Positions 8,512-16,821 are shown, numbered from the stretch's first letter. The stretch is 64,000 nt of DNA from Sphingosinicella sp963974575 (GCF_963974575.1 NZ_CAXBBQ010000001.1:496001-560000); one strand, 5' to 3'. The notes: a model not told the origin generated them from the sequence alone. Translations and numbers: made by a program.

Positions 8512-8533
8512 TTCGATTCCGTCCCCGGCACCA
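8512..8533 (+). other. Attachment-site candidate resembling the 3' end of a tRNA/tmRNA (ends GGCACCA)
   Basis: The 22 bases start with a TTCGATT T-loop and end in CCCCGGCACCA, as the 3' end of a tRNA-like gene would. The 5' part is absent: the bases before it cannot pair to form a T-stem. It is also one base shorter than a canonical T54-to-A76 segment, so it is not a functional tRNA. Its place 161 bp before an integrase start fits an att core left by tRNA-targeted integration. Confidence 0.45.
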
Positions 8534-8540
8534 TTTGTTC

Positions 8541-8564
8541 TCCATAGCCGTCCATAGCCGTCCA
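8541..8564 (+). repeat. 10-bp tandem repeat TCCATAGCCG (2.4 copies)
   Basis: Two full copies and a partial third copy of TCCATAGCCG lie just after the att-like sequence. No role is evident beyond proximity to the integration site. Confidence 0.6.
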
Positions 8565-8654
8565 AGAAAGTACGCATTTCTGCGGCTCTCCGGAGATTTG
8601 AGTCCGGCGCAGTTCGGGGCCAGTTGTTGGTATCCAGAGCGTTCAGTGGTAAAA

Positions 8655-8695
8655 ATGATGGTATCTGCCAACACTCGAACGGGAGATACCATCAT
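8655..8695. promoter_or_regulatory. 12-bp perfect inverted repeat over the integrase start codon
   Basis: ATGATGGTATCT (8655-8666) and AGATACCATCAT (8684-8695) are exact inverted copies, and the right arm includes the A and T of the integrase ATG. As DNA this could be an autoregulatory operator. As RNA it would hide the start codon, and the GGGAGA ribosome site (8681-8686) straddles the start of the stem. Both readings give tight control of the integrase. Confidence 0.6.
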
Positions 8696-9399
8696 GGCGC
8701 TATCCGCAGTGGCGGTGCTGCACGCGAAGGGCAGGCAGCAGCCGTACAAGCTGACCGATTCTCCGGGTCTCGTGCTTCTAGTGAACCCCGACGGCCGGAA
8801 GTATTGGCGCTACAACTACCGCTTCGACGGCAAACAGAAGACGATGGCCCTCGGCGTCTACCCGGATATCAGCCTCGCTGAGGCGCGCGAGAAGCGCGAT
8901 GCTGCGAGAAAACTCGTGGTTTCGGGCATCGACCCGATGAAGCAGCGCAAGGAAGCCGAGCGTGAAAAACGTGTCCGCGAACAGGAAACCTTCAAGGCGA
9001 TTGCCGAAGAGTGGCTGGAACGCCTCGAGCTCCAGGGACGCGCGGCAGCGACGCTGAAAAAGAACCGGTGGCTGATGGAGTTCTCCTACCCGCGCCTCGG
9101 CGATCGTCCCATCGCCGAAATTACGGCGACGGACCTCCTGGAGGTGCTTCGTAAAATCGAGGTTCGGGGCCGCTACGAAACAGCGAATCGGTTGCGCGGG
9201 ACGTTCGGCACGCTCTTCCGTTTTGCCGTCGCGACTGGCCGCGCGCCGCGCGACGTCGCCATCGACCTTCGCGGAGCCCTCATCCGGCCGCAGGTCACGC
9301 ATCGTTCCGCGCTGCTGGAGCCTGGAGACATCGGCGCCCTTCTGCGAGCGATCGACGGGTATGAGGGTCAGCCTACCGTTCAGATCGCGCTACGCCTCA
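8694..9399 (+). pseudogene. Tyrosine integrase (P4-type, DUF4102 N-terminus), 3'-truncated remnant
   Basis: From the ATG at 8694 the sequence reads as a P4-like prophage integrase. It has the DUF4102 arm-binding domain (LTDSPGLVLLVNPDGRKYWRYNYR, then MALGVYPDISLAEAREKRDAARKL) followed by the core-binding SAM-like domain. It remains recognisable to IDGYEGQPTVQIALRL, about 235 residues. There it stops matching: the catalytic domain with the R-H-R-Y residues is gone, and the frame runs on into antisense of the neighbouring membrane-protein gene to a stop at about 9476. The break near 9395 looks like a deletion junction. The remnant cannot be an active recombinase. Confidence 0.85.
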
Positions 9400-9762
9400 G
9401 CGCGCGCGGCGGCCTTCGCGGGCGCTGGCCAGCGCGTGGGCGAGCGCGGCAAGGCCGAGGCACAGCATGGCCGTGAGGACGACGCCATAGAAACCCGCGC
9501 TCTGCTTTGGCGGGCCATGGAGCAGGTGATCGAGCGTCGGGACGAGCAGCGACAGCATCAGACCGCAAAAGGCACCCCATGCGGCGACGATCGCCGAGGG
9601 GCCGAGGCGCTTCGTCAGAAGCGCGGCGAGCGCGAGGCCAGCGCCCACCAGCACCTCGTCGAAGGCCAGCGGAACGAGGCGCGGATTGCCCCACCAGCGG
9701 GCGAGTTCACTGGCGGCGAGGAGGCTTCCGGCCGCGAAGGTGATGATGCGAAAGCGTTTCAT
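9397..9762 (-). CDS. Small integral membrane protein of unknown function
   Basis: The 121-residue protein has four hydrophobic segments: FRIITFAAGSLLAASEL, LVPLAFDEVLVGAGLALAAL, AIVAAWGAFCGLMLSLLV and GVVLTAMLCLGLAALAHALA. A short basic tail (SAREGRRAR) ends it. Its 3' end lies exactly at the breakpoint of the integrase remnant, so its last few residues may have been altered by that event. It is divergent from the usg gene. The family is not recognised. Confidence 0.6.
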   Translation of the reverse strand: MKRFRIITFAAGSLLAASELARWWGNPRLVPLAFDEVLVGAGLALAALLTKRLGPSAIVAAWGAFCGLMLSLLVPTLDHLLHGPPKQSAGFYGVVLTAMLCLGLAALAHALASAREGRRAR

Positions 9763-9889
9763 GCCGCACGGCTACCAGCAATCGGCAAAGAGGGCGAGAC
9801 AGGCGCCCGGCCGTTAACGTTATTTACAGTCGTGTGACGGCATGATTCTCTGTGCACCGGTTCCAGATTTGCGTGGAAGGGAGCATGCG

Positions 9890-10165
9890 ATGCACGGCGT
9901 TGATGACGACTTCACCCGGCAACTGCAGGACTGGCGGATGCTGACCGCCGAAGTGCTTTACCACATGCCCGATCACCCGCATGTGCTGCAAAGCTTCACA
10001 TGGCAGACACTGGACGTGCCGCCGCGCTTTCCGCGACTGATCGGCTTCCTCGATTTCTGGTCGCACAGCATCGACGGCATGCTGCATTCGGTGCGGATCA
10101 TGCACGATGCCCTGATCCGCCCGGCCGAATACCGCTTCGTCGACAAGGAACTGCGGCTGAACTGA
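9890..10165 (+). CDS. usg: Usg family protein
   Basis: A 91-residue protein that matches the alphaproteobacterial Usg family. The recognisable core is LTAEVLYHMPDHPHVLQSF, then a W-Q-x-x-D-x-x-PxFPxLxxFLDFW region and LHSVRIMHDALIRPAEYR. The ATG at 9890 follows a GGAAGGGA ribosome site, and an in-frame start at 9842 is not supported. Usg was named as a gene upstream of a tryptophan-pathway gene and has no established biochemical role. Here no trp gene is adjacent: it converges on the pstS-like gene 3 bp away. Confidence 0.85.
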   Translation: MHGVDDDFTRQLQDWRMLTAEVLYHMPDHPHVLQSFTWQTLDVPPRFPRLIGFLDFWSHSIDGMLHSVRIMHDALIRPAEYRFVDKELRLN

Positions 10166-10168
10166 CGC

Positions 10169-11263
10169 CTACTTGAGGACGGCAATATCGAGCGGCGTCA
10201 GCGCGGCCGCAGCGGCGGCGCTCGCCTTGCGCTCGGCATCAGGCTCGGCGATGAGACCGCGTGCCTTGAGATAGCCTTCGGGCCCGAACGCCGCTTCGCT
10301 CGTGTATTCCTGCAGGAACACCGCAAGTGCCGGCTTGGCGCGAGCATGCTCGCCCTTCACGTAGATGTAGAGCGGGCGCGAGGCGGGATAGGTTCCGCTG
10401 GCGATCGCTTCATACTCTGGCGCGACGCCGTTCATCTTCACGCCCTCGATCTTGTCGAGATTCTCTTCGAGATAAGAATAGCCGAAGACGCCGAGCGCGG
10501 TGGGGTTCGCCACCAGCTTTTGTACGATGAGGTTATCGTTCTCGCCAGCCTCCACATAGACACCGTCCTCGCGCAGCTTCGTGCAGCGCGTCTTGTATTC
10601 GTCCTCGTTCGAATCCTTCAGCGCCTTCAGGTTCGCGAAGGTGGCGCAGCCAGCTTCCATGACGAGTTCATTGAAAGCGTCGCGCGTGCCCGAGGTCGGC
10701 GGCGGGCCGAGCACCTCGATCTTGCGGTTCGGCAGCTTCGGATCGATCTGGTTCCACGTGGTAACGTCGTTCTTCGAGCCGTCCGGCTTCGTGGCAGCGA
10801 GCGCGAGGAAAATCTGCGCGGGCGTCACGTCCATCTCGGCATCCGACTTCGCCTGCGCGACGGCGATGCCATCGATACCGACCTGCACTTCGACGATCTG
10901 CTTGACGCCGTTGGCGTTGCAAAGCTCGACCTCGCTCTTCTTGATGCGGCGGGAGGCGTTGGCGATGTCCGGGTGCTGCGTTCCGACGCCGCCGCAGAAC
11001 AGCTTGATGCCGCCGCCGGTACCGGTCGATTCGACGATCGGCGCCGCCGCCGCCGGATACTTGCGGCGGAAGTTCTCAGCGACTGCCGTGGTGAATGGGT
11101 AGACGGTGGAGGAGCCGACGATGCGCAGCGCCGGGCCAGAAACGTTGATGCCGCCCGTCGCAGCCGTATCGCCGCCCTGCGGCGGTGTGGGCGCGGGGGA
11201 CGAATCGCAGGCGGCGAGCGCCAGAAGACCGATACCGGCAAGAGCAAGGCTGGTGGTGCGCAT
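10169..11263 (-). CDS. pstS: Phosphate ABC transporter substrate-binding lipoprotein, PstS-like
   Basis: The 364-residue protein starts with a lipoprotein signal (LALAGIGLLALAAC), so Cys 19 is probably lipidated. The binding domain contains the phosphate-loop segments IVGSSTVYPFTTAVAENF and ESTGTGGGIKLFCGG, then ASRRIKKSEVELC and GPPPTSGTRDAFNELV. These are the Ser/Thr/Gly-rich loops that coordinate phosphate in PstS proteins of the sphingomonad/PstS-2 type. The ATG at 11263 is preferred over an upstream in-frame TTG at 11284: AGCGGAGA lies nine bases before it and it begins the signal exactly. Four 11-bp-spaced TGTCA-type half sites upstream look like a double Pho box. No pstC, pstA or pstB gene is in the window. 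Confidence 0.88.
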   Translation of the reverse strand: MRTTSLALAGIGLLALAACDSSPAPTPPQGGDTAATGGINVSGPALRIVGSSTVYPFTTAVAENFRRKYPAAAAPIVESTGTGGGIKLFCGGVGTQHPDIANASRRIKKSEVELCNANGVKQIVEVQVGIDGIAVAQAKSDAEMDVTPAQIFLALAATKPDGSKNDVTTWNQIDPKLPNRKIEVLGPPPTSGTRDAFNELVMEAGCATFANLKALKDSNEDEYKTRCTKLREDGVYVEAGENDNLIVQKLVANPTALGVFGYSYLEENLDKIEGVKMNGVAPEYEAIASGTYPASRPLYIYVKGEHARAKPALAVFLQEYTSEAAFGPEGYLKARGLIAEPDAERKASAAAAAALTPLDIAVLK

Positions 11264-11321
11264 GGGATTTCGTCTCCGCTTCAAGGATGACCTGTTCTGA
11301 CGCCGCCCCTAGGCGTGTTCA

Positions 11322-11360
11322 ATGACGCTTTGGTGACAGACAAATGTCGGATGCATGACA
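11322..11360 (-). promoter_or_regulatory. Pho box (PhoB binding site), two tandem units
   Basis: Read on the minus strand, TGTCAT, CGACAT, TGTCAC and CGTCAT occur at exact 11-bp intervals (plus-strand positions 11355, 11344, 11333 and 11322). This is the direct-repeat geometry of PhoB sites. It lies 59-97 bp before the pstS-like start and so predicts induction by phosphate starvation. Confidence 0.7.
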
Positions 11361-11387
11361 GCTACTCTTGTTTGCCCCTCTCCCCAA

Positions 11388-11411
11388 CCCTCTCCCCGGG
11401 TGGGGAGAGGG
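11388..11411 (-). terminator. Hairpin after polA (CCCTCTCCCC/GGGGAGAGGG)
   Basis: A perfect 10-bp stem with a GGGT loop begins 6 bp past the polA stop. There is no T-run, so it could be a factor-assisted terminator or a copy of the dispersed CTCTCCCC-type palindrome common in GC-rich proteobacterial intergenic regions. A partial extra CCTCTCCCC arm lies just beyond it. Confidence 0.5.
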
Positions 11412-11416
11412 AGTCT

Positions 11417-14233
11417 TTAATGCGCGGCGTTCCAGTTTTGGCCGGTGCCGACCTCGACGACGAGGGGGACCGTCATTTCGACGATCGGCGCACAGGCATC
11501 CTCCATCACGCGCTTGATGACCGTGCCCGCCGCTGCCGCCTTGTCCACGGGAACCTCGAACACGAGTTCGTCGTGCACCTGCAGCAGCATCCGTGCGGCT
11601 GACAGGTTTTCGGCTTCGAGCGCATCTTCGATGCGGACCATGGCGCGGCGGATGATGTCGGCGGCTGTGCCCTGCAGCGGTGCGTTGATCGCGGCGCGCT
11701 CGCCGAAGGCGCGCTCGGCCTGGTTGGAGGACTTGATGAGCGGCGTGTGGACGCGGCGGCCGAACAGCGTTTCGACATAGCCGTGATCGCGCGCGCTCAT
11801 CTTGGTGCGCTCCATGTAGTCACGGATGCCCGGGAAGCGCTCGAAATAGCGCTTGATATAGTCGCCAGCGACACCGCGATCGATGCCGAGGTTGCGCGCG
11901 AGGCCGAACGCCGAGATACCGTAGATGATGCCGAAGTTGATCGCCTTCGCCTGGCGGCGTACGGACGGGTCCATGCCCTGGATGGGCACGCCGAACATTT
12001 CGGACGCTGTCATTGCGTGGATGTCGAGACCGTCCGCGAACGCCTGGCGGAGCGCCGGAATCTCGGCCATCTCGGCAAGCAGGCGCAGCTCGATCTGGCT
12101 GTAGTCGGCCGAGAGCAGCACATTGCCCGCTTCCGGCACGAAGGCGTCTCGGATCTTGCGGCCTTCCTCGGTACGAACGGGGATGTTCTGGAGGTTGGGA
12201 TCGGTGGAGGAGAGGCGCCCCGTGGTCGTGGAGGCCAGCGCGTAGCTGGTGTGCACGCGGCCCGTTTCAGGGTTGATCTGTTCCTGCAGCGTATCGGTGT
12301 AGGTGGACTTGAGTTTGGCGAGCTGGCGCCAATCCAACACCTTCTGCGCGATCTCCACGTCTTCGCCGGCGAGCCGATCGAGCACATCCACGTCGGTTGA
12401 ATAAGCGCCGGTCTTGGCTGATTTCTTGCCGCCCTGCAGGCCCATCTGTTCGAACAGGATCTCGCCGAGCTGGCGGGGCGAGGCAACATTGAAGGGCGCG
12501 CCCGCAAGCGTGTGGATTTCTGCCTCCAGCCGCTCGAGGCCCTGCGCATAGTCCGCCGAAAGGCGCGCGAGCGCTGCCCGGTCCACCTTGATGCCGCGCC
12601 GCTCCATACGCATCAGTACGGGAACGAGCGGGCGTTCGAGCGATTCGTAAACTCGCGTGAGCTTTTCCCGCCACAGGCGCGGCTTCAGATGCTGCCAGAG
12701 ACGGAGCGTGCAATCGGCGTCCTCGGCGGCGTATTTCGTCGCGGCATCGAGCGGCACCTTGTCGAACGTGATCTGCGCCTTACCGGTGCCCGCGACCGTC
12801 TTGAACGCGATTGGCTTGTGACCGAGCAGCCGCTCCGAAAGCCCGTCCATGCCGTGACCCATCGGGCCGCCGTTTTCGAGCGCCTTGCCTGAATCGAGCG
12901 CGTAAGACATCAGCATCGTGTCGTCGAACGGCGCGATTCCGATGCCCTGCCGCGCGAGCACAAGCATGTCGTACTTGAGGTTCTGACCGACCTTCAGCGT
13001 CGCGGGATCTTCGAGCAGCCGCTTCAGCCGGGCGAGCGCTTCCGCCCGGTCCACCTGCACCGGTGTTTCGCCGAGCAGCCCCTCGCTCGCGACATGGCCG
13101 AGCGGGATGTAGCAGGCGCGGTTCGGCGCGGTCGCGAGGCTGACACCGACGAGGTTGGCGCGCATGGCATCGAGATTGTCCGTTTCGGTATCGACCGCGA
13201 CAGTGCCGACCGCCAGCGCCTCGGCGATCCAGCGGTCGAGCGCCTCGAGCGTCGCGACGGTCTCGTACGTGTCGTGCGCGAAGGGCAGCAGGGGCGGCGA
13301 GAAGGCATCGGGCGGGGGAAGCGCCGCACCCGGCGCGCCGCCTGCCGCTTCCACCGCCGCGTGCTTCCCGAGCTTGGAGAGGAGCGTGCGAAAGCCATGC
13401 TTCTTGAAGAATGCCGAGAGCGGCTCATGCGGCGGATCCTTGAGCGCGAAGGTCTCGATCGGCTCGGGCAGCGGCCAGTCCGTCTTCAAGGTGACGAGCA
13501 CGCGCGACATGCGGATGGCGTCGACGCTTGATGTTATCATCTCGCGCAGTTTGTCGCGCTTGATCTCGGATGCGCGAGCGATCAGTGTCTCGACGTCGCC
13601 GAACTGCTGGATAAGCTGCGTCGCTGTCTTGGGGCCCACGCCGCGCACGCCGGGGATGTTGTCGACCGCGTCGCCCATCAGCGCCAGCACGTCGCCGACC
13701 TTTCCGGGCGGCACGCCGAACTTCTCTTCGACGTGGGCGACGTCCATCCTGAGGTCGCGCATGGTATCGAGCATGTCGATGCCGCCGCCGACGAGCTGCA
13801 TCAGATCCTTGTCCGACGAGACGATGGTGACCTTCATGCCGTCCGCGCGCGCCTTCACGGCGTAGGCGGCGATGATATCGTCGGCCTCGATGCCGATCTC
13901 CTCGATGCACGGCACGGAAAAGGCGCGCACGGCATCGCGAATCAGCGGGAACTGCGGGATCAGGTCCTCGGGCGGCTCCGGCCGGTTCGCCTTGTATTCG
14001 GGGTAGATCTCCATGCGGAAGCTGTGCTTCGAGGCATCGAGGATGACCGCCAGATGCGTGGGCCCCTCGCCCCGGTTCAGCTCCTCAATCAGCTTCCAGA
14101 GCATCGCGGTGAAGCCGAACACGGCGTTGACGGGCGTGCCTTCGGGATCGGTGAGCGGCGGCAGGCGGTGGTAGGCGCGGAAGATGAAGCTCGACCCGTC
14201 GACGAGGTAGAGATGCTGGGGGGAGTCGGTCAT
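11417..14233 (-). CDS. polA: DNA polymerase I
   Basis: A full-length 938-residue Pol I with all three domains. The N-terminal 5'-3' exonuclease occupies about residues 1-290 (LYLVDGSSFIFRAYH, then IVSSDKDLMQL). The 3'-5' proofreading domain spans about 330-510: Exo I is VAVDTETDNL, Exo II is NLKYDMLV and Exo III is YAAEDADCTL, so it looks active. The polymerase domain has motif A (SADYSQIELRLLAEM), motif B (RRQAKAINFGIIYGIS) and motif C (QVHDELVFE). It fills gaps after excision repair and removes RNA primers. It is followed by a hairpin and preceded by nadB 36 bp upstream on the same strand. Confidence 0.98.
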   Translation of the reverse strand: MTDSPQHLYLVDGSSFIFRAYHRLPPLTDPEGTPVNAVFGFTAMLWKLIEELNRGEGPTHLAVILDASKHSFRMEIYPEYKANRPEPPEDLIPQFPLIRDAVRAFSVPCIEEIGIEADDIIAAYAVKARADGMKVTIVSSDKDLMQLVGGGIDMLDTMRDLRMDVAHVEEKFGVPPGKVGDVLALMGDAVDNIPGVRGVGPKTATQLIQQFGDVETLIARASEIKRDKLREMITSSVDAIRMSRVLVTLKTDWPLPEPIETFALKDPPHEPLSAFFKKHGFRTLLSKLGKHAAVEAAGGAPGAALPPPDAFSPPLLPFAHDTYETVATLEALDRWIAEALAVGTVAVDTETDNLDAMRANLVGVSLATAPNRACYIPLGHVASEGLLGETPVQVDRAEALARLKRLLEDPATLKVGQNLKYDMLVLARQGIGIAPFDDTMLMSYALDSGKALENGGPMGHGMDGLSERLLGHKPIAFKTVAGTGKAQITFDKVPLDAATKYAAEDADCTLRLWQHLKPRLWREKLTRVYESLERPLVPVLMRMERRGIKVDRAALARLSADYAQGLERLEAEIHTLAGAPFNVASPRQLGEILFEQMGLQGGKKSAKTGAYSTDVDVLDRLAGEDVEIAQKVLDWRQLAKLKSTYTDTLQEQINPETGRVHTSYALASTTTGRLSSTDPNLQNIPVRTEEGRKIRDAFVPEAGNVLLSADYSQIELRLLAEMAEIPALRQAFADGLDIHAMTASEMFGVPIQGMDPSVRRQAKAINFGIIYGISAFGLARNLGIDRGVAGDYIKRYFERFPGIRDYMERTKMSARDHGYVETLFGRRVHTPLIKSSNQAERAFGERAAINAPLQGTAADIIRRAMVRIEDALEAENLSAARMLLQVHDELVFEVPVDKAAAAGTVIKRVMEDACAPIVEMTVPLVVEVGTGQNWNAAH

Positions 14234-14269
14234 GAAGGTGCGTTTAGCAAGCCCCGCCCAGCTTGGCGA

Positions 14270-15862
14270 CTAGGGGATCAGCACCGTGTCCTCCGCGACC
14301 GGCGATGGCTGCGGATAGTCGAGCGTGTAGTGGAGGCCCCGGCTTTCGTGGCGGCGGAGTGCCGAGCGGACGATGAGGTCGGCGGCCATCAGCAGATTGC
14401 GCAGCTCGATGAGATCGGGCGTGACGCGGAAGTGGCCGTAGAAATCCTCAACCTCGCCTGTGAGTAGCTTGATGCGGTGCTGCGCGCGCTCCAGCCGCTT
14501 CGTGGTGCGGACGATGCCGACATAGTTCCACATGAACCTGCGGATTTCCGTCCAGTTCTGCTTGATGACGACTTCTTCGTCCGAATCCGTCACGCGGCTT
14601 TCGTCCCACGCGCGGATCGGCGGCGGCGCGGCCAGCCCGTCCCAGTTCGCGGCGATGTGCTTCGCCGCCGCTTCCCCGAACACGAAGCATTCGAGGAGCG
14701 AGTTGGAGGCGAGGCGGTTGGCGCCGTGGAGGCCGGAGTGGCTGACCTCGCCCGCCGCGTAAAGGCCGGGAAGGTCGGTGCGGCCGTCGCGGTCGATGAC
14801 GACGCCGCCGCACGTATAGTGCTGCGCGGGGACGACCGGGATCGGGTCCTTCGTCATATCGATGCCAAGCGAAAGCAGCTTCTCGTAGATGTTCGGGAAG
14901 TGGCCCTTCACGAAATCGGCGCCCATGTGGCTGATATCGAGGTGCACGTAGTCGAGGCCGAGGCGCTTGATCTCGTGGTCGATGGCGCGGGCGACGATGT
15001 CGCGGGGGGCAAGCTCGGCGCGCGAATCGAAGCGCGGCATGAAGCGCTCGCCGCCGCCGGGAACGCCGGGCGGTAGTTTCAGGTGGCCGCCCTCGCCGCG
15101 CACCGCTTCGGTGATGAGGAAGTTCTTGACCTCCAGATTGTAAAGGCAGGTTGGGTGGAACTGCATGAATTCCATGTTGGCGACGCGGCAGCCCGCGCGC
15201 CACGCCATCGCGATGCCATCCCCCGTGGCGCCGCGCGGCGCGGTCGAGAAGAGATAGGTGCGGCCCGCGCCGCCGGTCGCGAGCACCGTCGCGCGCGCCG
15301 TCAGCGTCTCGACACGACCGCTGGCCCGGTCGAGCGCGTAGACGCCCCAGACGTGTCCGTCGCCCGAATAGCGCTCGCCATGGCGGCTGGTGACGAGATC
15401 GATTCCCACCCTGTCCGGCAGCAACGTGATGTTGGGGCTGGCGGCAGCGGCCTTTTCGAGCGCCTGCTGCACCGCCCAGCCGGTCGCGTCGTCGACGTGC
15501 ACGATGCGGCGGTGGCTGTGCCCACCTTCGCGCGTCAGGTGCCAGCGCTCGGTGCCGCCTGCGTTGAAGGGCACGCCGATCTCGGCGAGCCGCTCGATCG
15601 CGGCGGGGGCGTTCTCAACGACGAACTCGACAATGTCGCGATGGTTGAGCCCAGCGCCCGCCACCATCGTGTCCTCGATATGGCTTTCGAACGTATCACC
15701 CGGCTCCAGCACGGCGGCGATGCCGCCCTGCGCCCACGACGTGGACCCGGCGGAGAGGTCTGCCTTCGACAGCACGCCCACCTTGAAGCGCTGCGCGAGG
15801 TTGAGCGCGCAGGTGAGCCCCGCGGCGCCGGAGCCGATGACGAGAACGTCGAACTGCATCAC
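14270..15862 (-). CDS. nadB: L-aspartate oxidase
   Basis: The 530-residue flavoprotein oxidises L-aspartate to iminoaspartate, the first step of de novo NAD synthesis. Visible are the FAD dinucleotide fold VLVIGSGAAGLTCALNLA at residues 5-22, STSWAQGGIAAV near residue 42, the HSHRRIVHVDDATG loop, and the C-terminal FAD segment GEVSHSGLHGANRLASNSLLE. A helical C-terminal domain follows, as in NadB and succinate dehydrogenase flavoproteins. The NadB-like length and lack of the succinate dehydrogenase histidine context favour NadB. Its ATG overlaps the ABC ATPase stop by 4 bp, so the two genes are translationally coupled. nadA and nadC are not in the window. Confidence 0.93.
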   Translation of the reverse strand: MMQFDVLVIGSGAAGLTCALNLAQRFKVGVLSKADLSAGSTSWAQGGIAAVLEPGDTFESHIEDTMVAGAGLNHRDIVEFVVENAPAAIERLAEIGVPFNAGGTERWHLTREGGHSHRRIVHVDDATGWAVQQALEKAAAASPNITLLPDRVGIDLVTSRHGERYSGDGHVWGVYALDRASGRVETLTARATVLATGGAGRTYLFSTAPRGATGDGIAMAWRAGCRVANMEFMQFHPTCLYNLEVKNFLITEAVRGEGGHLKLPPGVPGGGERFMPRFDSRAELAPRDIVARAIDHEIKRLGLDYVHLDISHMGADFVKGHFPNIYEKLLSLGIDMTKDPIPVVPAQHYTCGGVVIDRDGRTDLPGLYAAGEVSHSGLHGANRLASNSLLECFVFGEAAAKHIAANWDGLAAPPPIRAWDESRVTDSDEEVVIKQNWTEIRRFMWNYVGIVRTTKRLERAQHRIKLLTGEVEDFYGHFRVTPDLIELRNLLMAADLIVRSALRRHESRGLHYTLDYPQPSPVAEDTVLIP

Positions 15863-16779
15863 GCGGCCACTTGCCGCGTGAGGTGAAGGAACACGTCTTC
15901 AAGGTCCGCCTCGCGTGTCGAGACATCGACGACGCCGAGGCCGGTGGCGCTGATCGCCTGCAGAAGCTCGCCCGCGGTGAGCGCGCCGCGATTGTAGGTG
16001 AGGATAAGCTGGCGCGCGCCCTTTAGCTCGATCTTTTCGGCAGGGAGACCGGCGGGCGGGGTATCGAGGTCGCGGTCCACCGTGACGATCAGACACTTTT
16101 CCTGCGCGCTGGCGAGGAGCGCGTGCGTTTCGTCATTCGCCACCACCTCGCCGTTGTTGATGATGGCGATGCGGTCGCAAAGCTCCTCCGCCTCTTCGAG
16201 ATAGTGCGTGGTGAGCACGACCGTGGTGCCTGCTGCGTGGAGCTGGCGCACGTAGGACCAGAGCTGCTGGCGCAGCTCGATGTCGACGCCCGCGGTGGGC
16301 TCGTCGAGAATCAGGATCGGCGGATTGTGGACGAGCGCCTTGCCGATCAGCAGGCGCCGCTTCATGCCGCCCGAGAGCGTGCGCGCGTAGGCGTGCGCCT
16401 TGTCCTCGAGCCGGAGCGCGCGGAGAATTTCCATGGTGCGGCGTTCCGCCTTCGGCACGGCATAGAGCCCGGCGTGGATTTCCAGCGTCTCGAACGGCGT
16501 GAAGAAGGCATCGAACAGGATTTCCTGCGGCACGATGCCGATCGCGCGCTTCGCGTTCCTGCGGTCTTCATCAATGTCGAAGCCCCAGATGCGCGCGCTG
16601 CCGCCGGTCTTGTTCACAAGGCCCGCGAGGATGTTGATCAGTGTGGACTTCCCCGCGCCGTTGGGGCCCAGAAGGCCGAAAATCTGGCCGCGCGGCACAT
16701 CGAAGCTGACGCCCTTCAGGGCGCGCTTGCCGTCCGAATAGGTTTTTTCGAGGTCGCGGATTTCGATGGCAGGCTGCAT
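15859..16779 (-). CDS. ABC transporter ATP-binding protein
   Basis: The 306-residue nucleotide-binding subunit has Walker A (GLLGPNGAGKSTLIN), a Q-loop (GIVPQEILFD), the signature LSGGMKRRLLIGKAL, Walker B (ILILDEPTAGVD) and an H-loop (LTTHYLEEAEELCD). About 80 C-terminal residues form the regulatory tail typical of ABC-2 type exporters (DrrA/GldA/CcmA group). The stop overlaps the nadB start. No partner permease is encoded on either side, which is unusual for this group; the permease may lie elsewhere. The substrate cannot be inferred. Confidence 0.88.
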   Translation of the reverse strand: MQPAIEIRDLEKTYSDGKRALKGVSFDVPRGQIFGLLGPNGAGKSTLINILAGLVNKTGGSARIWGFDIDEDRRNAKRAIGIVPQEILFDAFFTPFETLEIHAGLYAVPKAERRTMEILRALRLEDKAHAYARTLSGGMKRRLLIGKALVHNPPILILDEPTAGVDIELRQQLWSYVRQLHAAGTTVVLTTHYLEEAEELCDRIAIINNGEVVANDETHALLASAQEKCLIVTVDRDLDTPPAGLPAEKIELKGARQLILTYNRGALTAGELLQAISATGLGVVDVSTREADLEDVFLHLTRQVAA

Positions 16780-16821
16780 GGACGCCTCGCATAGCGCGGA
16801 CGTCCATGCCCGCCAAGCGAC

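Larger units (their letters stand above)
8341..8693. other. 353-bp intergenic region: att-like end, tandem repeats and integrase leader
   Basis: No protein gene is visible here. The segment is clearly richer in A and T than its surroundings. It holds two tandem 12-bp repeats (8436-8459), an inverted repeat CATGCGT/ACGCATG (8459-8465 and 8481-8487), a tRNA-3'-end-like string (8512-8533), a 10-bp tandem repeat (8541-8564), and a 12-bp inverted repeat over the integrase start (8655-8695). This is the composition expected of the attachment and regulatory end of an integrated element. Confidence 0.6.

Noticed and set aside
8512..8533. Complete tRNA or tmRNA gene
   Set aside because: Only the 3' end is present; no acceptor, D-arm or anticodon partner sequence lies upstream and the T-stem cannot form.
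11371..11416. Protein-coding reading of the palindromic CTCTCCCC region downstream of polA
   Set aside because: The repeat (SPTLSPGGER-type translation) is a common dispersed intergenic palindrome, better read as a hairpin.
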